A stretch of DNA of 17,226 nt, taken from contig CAZDPQ010000052.1 in assembly GCA_964507305.1 (NCBI GenBank), positions 1 to 17,226 on the forward strand, written 5' to 3'. Shown piece after piece: positions 14,295 to 17,226 of this stretch (positions within the stretch are counted from its first letter, which is position 1; the number at the start of each line of letters is the position of its first letter). Source of the DNA: JAQVYV01 sp964507305 (lineage in GTDB: Bacteria; Bacillota; Clostridia; Saccharofermentanales; UBA5734). The notes under the pieces are model-generated. The model was not told the DNA's origin. It made no database searches and saw only the letters and a list, made by a program, of their open reading frames with translations. A program made the position numbers and the translations under genes.

Positions 14295-14323
14295 TTGCGA
14301 TTCCGGGGGGGGCGTGTTAGAAT
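14295..14323 (+). promoter_or_regulatory. Extended -10 promoter of the Nudix gene with a G8 tract in the spacer
   Basis: TTGCGA (14295-14300) and TAGAAT (14318-14323) are 17 bases apart, and TG at 14315-14316 makes an extended -10. Eight consecutive G (14305-14312) fill the middle of the spacer, so slippage would directly alter the hexamer spacing. Confidence 0.7.
14305..14312. repeat. G8 homopolymer in a promoter spacer
   Basis: Eight G on the plus strand between the -35 and -10 of the Nudix gene; the spacer is at the optimal 17 bases in this sequence. Confidence 0.9.
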
Positions 14324-14370
14324 GAAATCAGAAGATTTCCGGATAATCGGGGAGTCAACGGGAGGTAGCA

Positions 14371-14796
14371 ATGCTGGTTCGAAACTGTGCGGGAGGGATC
14401 GTCTTCCATGGAGACAAGGTCCTGATCCTGCGGAACGAGAAGAGCGAATGGGTCTTTCCGAAAGGCGTGATCCGCGCCGATGAAACGCTGGAGACTGTCG
14501 CGACGGTCAGAGTGAAGGTCGAGGCCGGCGTCGATGCCGTCATCGTCGGAACGGCGGGGATGACCAATTACGAGTTTTATTCGGTGACCCGGCACAGACC
14601 TGTGTGGAACAAGATCACGTGGTTTATCATGGTCGCGGACAGCGACCGGTGCGCCCCCAGCAAGGAGCAGAATTTCAGCGCCGGCGGTTTTTATCCCATC
14701 GAGGAGGCAGCCGGACTGATCACATACAGCCAGGACAAGTCTTTGCTGATGGTATCATACCACAAGTACCTGAGCGACCGGATCCCGAATCAGTAG
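14371..14796 (+). CDS. Nudix-fold protein with a degenerate Nudix box
   Basis: 141 residues with a Nudix fold: beta strands CAGGIVFHGDKVLIL, the FPKGVI turn and later WNKITWFIM. The Nudix box (Gx5Ex7REUxEExGU) begins at Gly32 and keeps Glu38, Glu51 and Gly53. At the R, E and first E of the REUxEE core it has Val46, Arg47 and Val50, so two catalytic metal-binding glutamates are not where they should be. From memory, a clostridial Nudix family carries a similar ERVKxEAG box, so this may be family-wide rather than a broken gene. The substrate, or even hydrolase activity, is therefore uncertain. Strong GGGAGG ribosome binding site before ATG 14371. It is divergent from yhfC, and its stop overlaps the end of convergent yigZ by 7 bases. 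Confidence 0.8.
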   Translation: MLVRNCAGGIVFHGDKVLILRNEKSEWVFPKGVIRADETLETVATVRVKVEAGVDAVIVGTAGMTNYEFYSVTRHRPVWNKITWFIMVADSDRCAPSKEQNFSAGGFYPIEEAAGLITYSQDKSLLMVSYHKYLSDRIPNQ

Positions 14797-15500
14797 GGCG
14801 GAGCGGCGGCCCGCCGGCCGCTTCCGTCTGCCTGCGGGGTTTTGACGAAGCGGATCCCTTCATAATCGATGGAAGCCCTTCCGCATCCCGCGTCATGATA
14901 CGCCGGGACGAGGGCTTCCTTTTTTTCATCATCCACGACGATTTCAAATCGGACATCCGCGCCGTAACCGGTCACCCCGATTGACAGGACCGTGCCTTTC
15001 AATGCCCTCCGGATCCTTTCGAAATCCGGATACGCGGCGCTGCATCGGTAGACCGCGCATCGGACCGACATGACGGGACAGGCCTCCCGCAGCGCGAGGG
15101 ACGCGGCCCCCGAATAAGCTCGTACAAGACCGCCCGTACCGAGCAGGGTCCCGCCGAAATAGCGGGCTACGACGATCGCCGCATCCTCCACGCCGTTCTT
15201 CCGCAGGACATCCAGGACCGGCAGCCCCGCCGTACCGGCCGGTTCTCCTGCGTCCGAATACTTGATGCGCTGTTCTGCGCCGCCCAGGATCCAGGCATAC
15301 ACATGGTGCTTCGCGTCGGGGAACGTGCTTCGGGAACGCGCGAGCAGCTGAAGCGCTTCTTCCTCTGCTGCGGCCGGAGAAGCCCACGCGATGAATTCAG
15401 ACCGCTTGTCGGTGAAGCGGGCTTCGGCAAAATGATCGAGCGTGCGGTAGGACCCTCTCGTGATGCCGATCTGGCCGGATCCGCCTTCTTCTGCCGCCAT
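14790..15500 (-). CDS. yigZ: YigZ/IMPACT-family protein
   Basis: 236 residues, slightly longer than the usual 205-215 because of short extensions at both ends (MAAEEGGSG at the start, a Pro/Ala/Arg-rich tail). The N-terminal UPF0029/IMPACT domain has KRSEFIAWA, DAKHHVYAW, the signature SDAGEPAGTAGLPVLDVL (82-99) and VARYFGGTLLGTGGLVRAYS (111-130). The C-terminal DUF1949 domain spans about 145-215. IMPACT-family proteins are linked with translation control in eukaryotes; the bacterial role is unclear. ATG at 15500 with GGAGG ten bases upstream. It is divergent from perR and convergent with the Nudix gene. Confidence 0.92.
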   Translation of the reverse strand: MAAEEGGSGQIGITRGSYRTLDHFAEARFTDKRSEFIAWASPAAAEEEALQLLARSRSTFPDAKHHVYAWILGGAEQRIKYSDAGEPAGTAGLPVLDVLRKNGVEDAAIVVARYFGGTLLGTGGLVRAYSGAASLALREACPVMSVRCAVYRCSAAYPDFERIRRALKGTVLSIGVTGYGADVRFEIVVDDEKKEALVPAYHDAGCGRASIDYEGIRFVKTPQADGSGRRAAAPPY

Positions 15501-15547
15501 TCCGTCATATCCTCCGCTTCTCTTTGCTTCCGATTGCTATTAAAAAT

Positions 15548-15556
15548 ATGATACCA
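15548..15556 (-). promoter_or_regulatory. Possible extended -10 of yigZ
   Basis: On the minus strand TGG is followed by TATCAT (15548-15553), 48 bases before the yigZ ATG. The -35 region is poor, as extended -10 promoters allow. Confidence 0.4.
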
Positions 15557-15596
15557 TAAATCACAGCCGGAGACCTCGAAAGCCAGCCGGATGCTA

Positions 15597-15624
15597 TTGA
15601 CTTTTCACTTGAATAATATATAAT
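15597..15624 (+). promoter_or_regulatory. Promoter of perR-rbr
   Basis: TTGACT (15597-15602) and consensus TATAAT (15619-15624) are 16 bases apart, 59 bases before the perR ATG. The downstream leader is very AT-rich. Confidence 0.85.
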
Positions 15625-15632
15625 GTTTATTA
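15618..15632. promoter_or_regulatory. PerR box overlapping the perR -10
   Basis: ATATAATGTTTATTA fits the 7-1-7 PerR consensus TTATAATnATTATAA at 11 of 14 positions and covers the -10 hexamer, the position expected for autorepression. AT-richness raises the chance rate, but placement and the encoded PerR both support it. Confidence 0.65.
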
Positions 15633-15683
15633 GAAATGATTATTGATTAATGATGAAGGATTTCATTCGGAGGAAGGCCCTTT

Positions 15684-16079
15684 ATGTCCGTGATCAGAAG
15701 GAATACGATCCAGAAACAACTTGTCATGAATACCGTGCGGACGCTTCGAACTCACCCCACGGCTGAGGATGTCTACACCAGCATTGTCCGGTCCTATCCA
15801 GGGATCAGCAAGGCCACCGTCTATAGAAATCTCAACCATCTTGCCGACGAGGGGCAGCTTCTCAAGATCAGTGTGCCAGGCGCCGCCGACAAGTACGATG
15901 CCGAGATGAACATCCATCACCACGCGGTCTGCAGGATCTGCGGGGGCTTCATGGATGTGACGCTTGACAAGCCGATCATGATCGATCTGTCGGACCCTGT
16001 CATGAAGGAAAACGGGATCAGCGGCTACACGATCCTGTTCAACGGCATCTGCGAACAGTGCAGGTCGACGGAGAAATGA
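15684..16079 (+). CDS. perR: PerR-type peroxide-sensing repressor (Fur family)
   Basis: 131 residues. PerR represses peroxide-defence genes until its Fe(II)-bound form is oxidised by peroxide. Winged-helix DNA-binding domain at about 5-75 with the recognition helix SKATVYRNLNHLADEG. Metal sites line up with B. subtilis PerR at a constant offset of 13: His24, Asp72, His78, His80 and Asp91 correspond to regulatory ligands H37, D85, H91, H93 and D104, and Cys83, Cys86, Cys123 and Cys126 to the structural zinc site. Asp rather than Glu at position 91 favours PerR over Fur. The N-terminus is 13 residues shorter without loss of ligands. ATG at 15684 with GGAGGAAGG upstream. Followed at 58 bases by rubrerythrin, a common PerR target, and preceded by a PerR box. 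Confidence 0.88.
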   Translation: MSVIRRNTIQKQLVMNTVRTLRTHPTAEDVYTSIVRSYPGISKATVYRNLNHLADEGQLLKISVPGAADKYDAEMNIHHHAVCRICGGFMDVTLDKPIMIDLSDPVMKENGISGYTILFNGICEQCRSTEK

Positions 16080-16084
16080 ACTGC

Positions 16085-16105
16085 CCGGCACGCCGTGCCG
16101 GCTTT
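16085..16105 (+). terminator. Hairpin between perR and rbr, possible attenuator
   Basis: CCGGCAC-GCC-GTGCCGG is a 7-bp GC-rich stem followed by CTTTC. The T-run is too short for a full terminator; partial termination or mRNA stabilisation of rbr is plausible. Confidence 0.45.
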
Positions 16106-16137
16106 CAAGATATTATCAGGTTGAGGGAGGAACGAAC

Positions 16138-16677
16138 ATGAAAGAACTGAAGGGGACCAAGACACTTGAGAATCTGAACGCGGCTTTTGCCGGGGAGTCG
16201 ATGGCGCGGAACAAGTATACGTATTTTGCCAGCGCCGCGAAGAAAGAAGGATACGTCCAGATCGGCGACATTTTCGAGGAAACCGCCAACAATGAGAAGG
16301 AGCACGCCAAGATCTGGTACAAGCTCATCCATGACGGCGTCGGCAAGACGGTCGACAATCTCGAGGCTGCCGCGGCCGGGGAGAATTACGAATGGACCAG
16401 CATGTATCCCGGTTTCGCCAAAACCGCGAAAGAAGAAGGATTTGACCGGATCGCGGCTCTTTTCGAGAAGGTCGCCGATATCGAAAAATCCCACAACGAG
16501 CGCTACACTGCGCTGATGGAGAAAGTCCGGGACGAGGTCGTTTTCGAAAGTGAAGACGTCACGGTCTGGTATTGCTCCAACTGCGGCCATCTTCATATCG
16601 GCAAAAACGCGCCTCTCAAATGCCCCGTCTGCGACCATGACCGCGGCTTCTTCCGTCTCAGGGCCACGAACTATTGA
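16138..16677 (+). CDS. rbr: Rubrerythrin
   Basis: 179 residues. Rubrerythrin reduces hydrogen peroxide to water in anaerobes, taking electrons through its rubredoxin-like domain. The four-helix ferritin-like domain (about 1-135) carries the diiron ligands: Glu20, Glu53-x2-His56, Glu82, Glu85 and Glu116-x2-His119. The C-terminal rubredoxin domain (about 140-179) has Cys146-x2-Cys149 and Cys162-x2-Cys165 for one Fe. This is the classical two-domain form and is complete. ATG at 16138 with GAGGGAGG upstream. It is probably cotranscribed with perR from the PerR-box promoter, and ends at a strong terminator. The electron donor (a rubredoxin or NADH-rubredoxin reductase) is not in the window. Confidence 0.97.
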   Translation: MKELKGTKTLENLNAAFAGESMARNKYTYFASAAKKEGYVQIGDIFEETANNEKEHAKIWYKLIHDGVGKTVDNLEAAAAGENYEWTSMYPGFAKTAKEEGFDRIAALFEKVADIEKSHNERYTALMEKVRDEVVFESEDVTVWYCSNCGHLHIGKNAPLKCPVCDHDRGFFRLRATNY

Positions 16678-16729
16678 TCCTCCGGTTTTCCGCCGCATCG
16701 GCGGGCCGGACATCGTTTTCCACGGATCG

Positions 16730-16753
16730 GCGGGCTCTCCGGAGCCCGCTTTT
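16730..16753 (+). terminator. Intrinsic terminator of perR-rbr
   Basis: GCGGGCTC-TCCG-GAGCCCGC forms a perfect 8-bp stem followed by TTTTATT, 53 bases after the rbr stop. A smaller stem (CCGCCG-CAT-CGGCGG) lies at 16690-16704 without a T-run. Confidence 0.9.
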
Positions 16754-16810
16754 ATTATGCGCGCAGCCTTCCGCGAAATTCCGCCTCCCTGTGAAATTCC
16801 GGCGGCCCGG

Positions 16811-16839
16811 TTGTGAATGTCCCACGAATCCTGTAAAAT
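16811..16839 (+). promoter_or_regulatory. Promoter of the DUF3784 gene
   Basis: TTGTGA (16811-16816) and TAAAAT (16834-16839) are 17 bases apart, 45 bases before the ATG at 16885. Confidence 0.7.
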
Positions 16840-16884
16840 AAGAAATCAAGGCGCTTGGGATTTTCGTGAAAGCAGGTGCGGCAG

Positions 16885-17226
16885 ATGAGTACGTTGGTTT
16901 GGATCCTTTCATTCCTTCCCGCTGCGATCTTCGCGGGGATGGGATATCTCATCCGGTTTCGCGGAGCGTATTGGCTCATATCCGGCTACAACACGATGCC
17001 GGCAGAGAAAAGAGAGAAAGTCGACACGCATGGTCTCGGGATCCTGATCGGCAACATGTGCTTCCTGATGGGCGCCCTGATGTCCGCCGGCATCCTGCTG
17101 ATCCTCCTCCGCCTGCCGACCGTCGGATTTACCGTGATGGGACTTGTGATCCCGGTTATCATCTATACGCTGGTCACCGCCCAGAAGTATGACGGCAACA
17201 ATTTCGACAGCAGCGGTACGATGAAA
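16885..17226 (+). CDS. DUF3784-family membrane protein, partial (C-terminus beyond the right edge)
   Basis: 114 codons are visible without a stop. Three membrane helices are predicted: about 3-21, 51-75 and 80-97. The family signature follows the first helix: FRGAYWLISGYNTMPAEKRE, then a Lys/Asp-rich segment before the second helix, which fits DUF3784 proteins (small clostridial and bacillar membrane proteins of unknown function, usually near 100-120 residues). The visible part ends in a polar tail (KYDGNNFDSSG), so only a few residues are probably missing. The ribosome binding site is modest (AGGTG). It has its own promoter and follows the rbr terminator, so it is a separate unit. The role is unknown. 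Confidence 0.78.
   Translation, partial: MSTLVWILSFLPAAIFAGMGYLIRFRGAYWLISGYNTMPAEKREKVDTHGLGILIGNMCFLMGALMSAGILLILLRLPTVGFTVMGLVIPVIIYTLVTAQKYDGNNFDSSGTMK

Overview
The window looks like a chromosomal segment of a GC-rich Clostridia-type Firmicute. Support for this is the gram-positive Tad/Flp1 pilus locus, a PerR-type regulator next to rubrerythrin, and families common in Clostridia (DUF4015, YhfC, DUF3784, the clostridial form of Nudix protein, an anchored HtrA). Promoters read as sigma-A type and ribosome binding sites are strong AGGAGG-like. I cannot name genus or family. No rRNA, tRNA, CRISPR array, insertion sequence or prophage gene is visible. The window is densely coding and no gene-free stretch exceeds about 270 bases.

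Layout. Bases 1-4521 (minus strand) hold a tightly packed tad-type pilus operon, read right to left: a TadZ/CpaE-like protein without a P-loop, the CpaF/TadA ATPase, a single-chain fusion of the TadB and TadC platform proteins, a 62-residue Flp1-like prepilin, and a DUF6382-like protein that runs off the left edge. Bases 4668-6916 (minus) hold a two-gene operon: a disordered QGG-rich protein with three perfect 21-bp repeats, then a PLP-dependent Orn/Lys/Arg decarboxylase-family enzyme. From the divergent region at 6917-7176, htrA runs rightward, followed by an unrecognised signal-peptide/single-TM protein and serS. Facing serS (minus) are an anchored DUF4015 putative glycoside hydrolase, a zinc-ribbon membrane protein, a YbjQ-family protein and a YhfC-family membrane protein. 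Divergent from yhfC is a Nudix-fold gene whose promoter spacer contains a G8 tract. Its end overlaps the end of a convergent yigZ gene by 7 bases. The right end carries perR-rbr with an internal PerR box and a good terminator, then the start of a DUF3784 gene.

Functionally the window combines surface or envelope functions (pilus assembly, HtrA quality control, anchored hydrolase, zinc-ribbon/YbjQ/YhfC group) with housekeeping (serS, yigZ) and peroxide defence (perR-rbr). The strongest points for follow-up are the TadB-TadC fusion beside a P-loop-less TadZ, a perfect 14-bp palindrome enclosing a consensus -10 upstream of the unknown membrane protein, the G8 tract in the Nudix promoter spacer, a 23-bp tandem repeat in the ybjQ leader, and the PerR box lying on the perR -10. 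I saw no clearly new multi-gene system; the tad variant is the nearest candidate.
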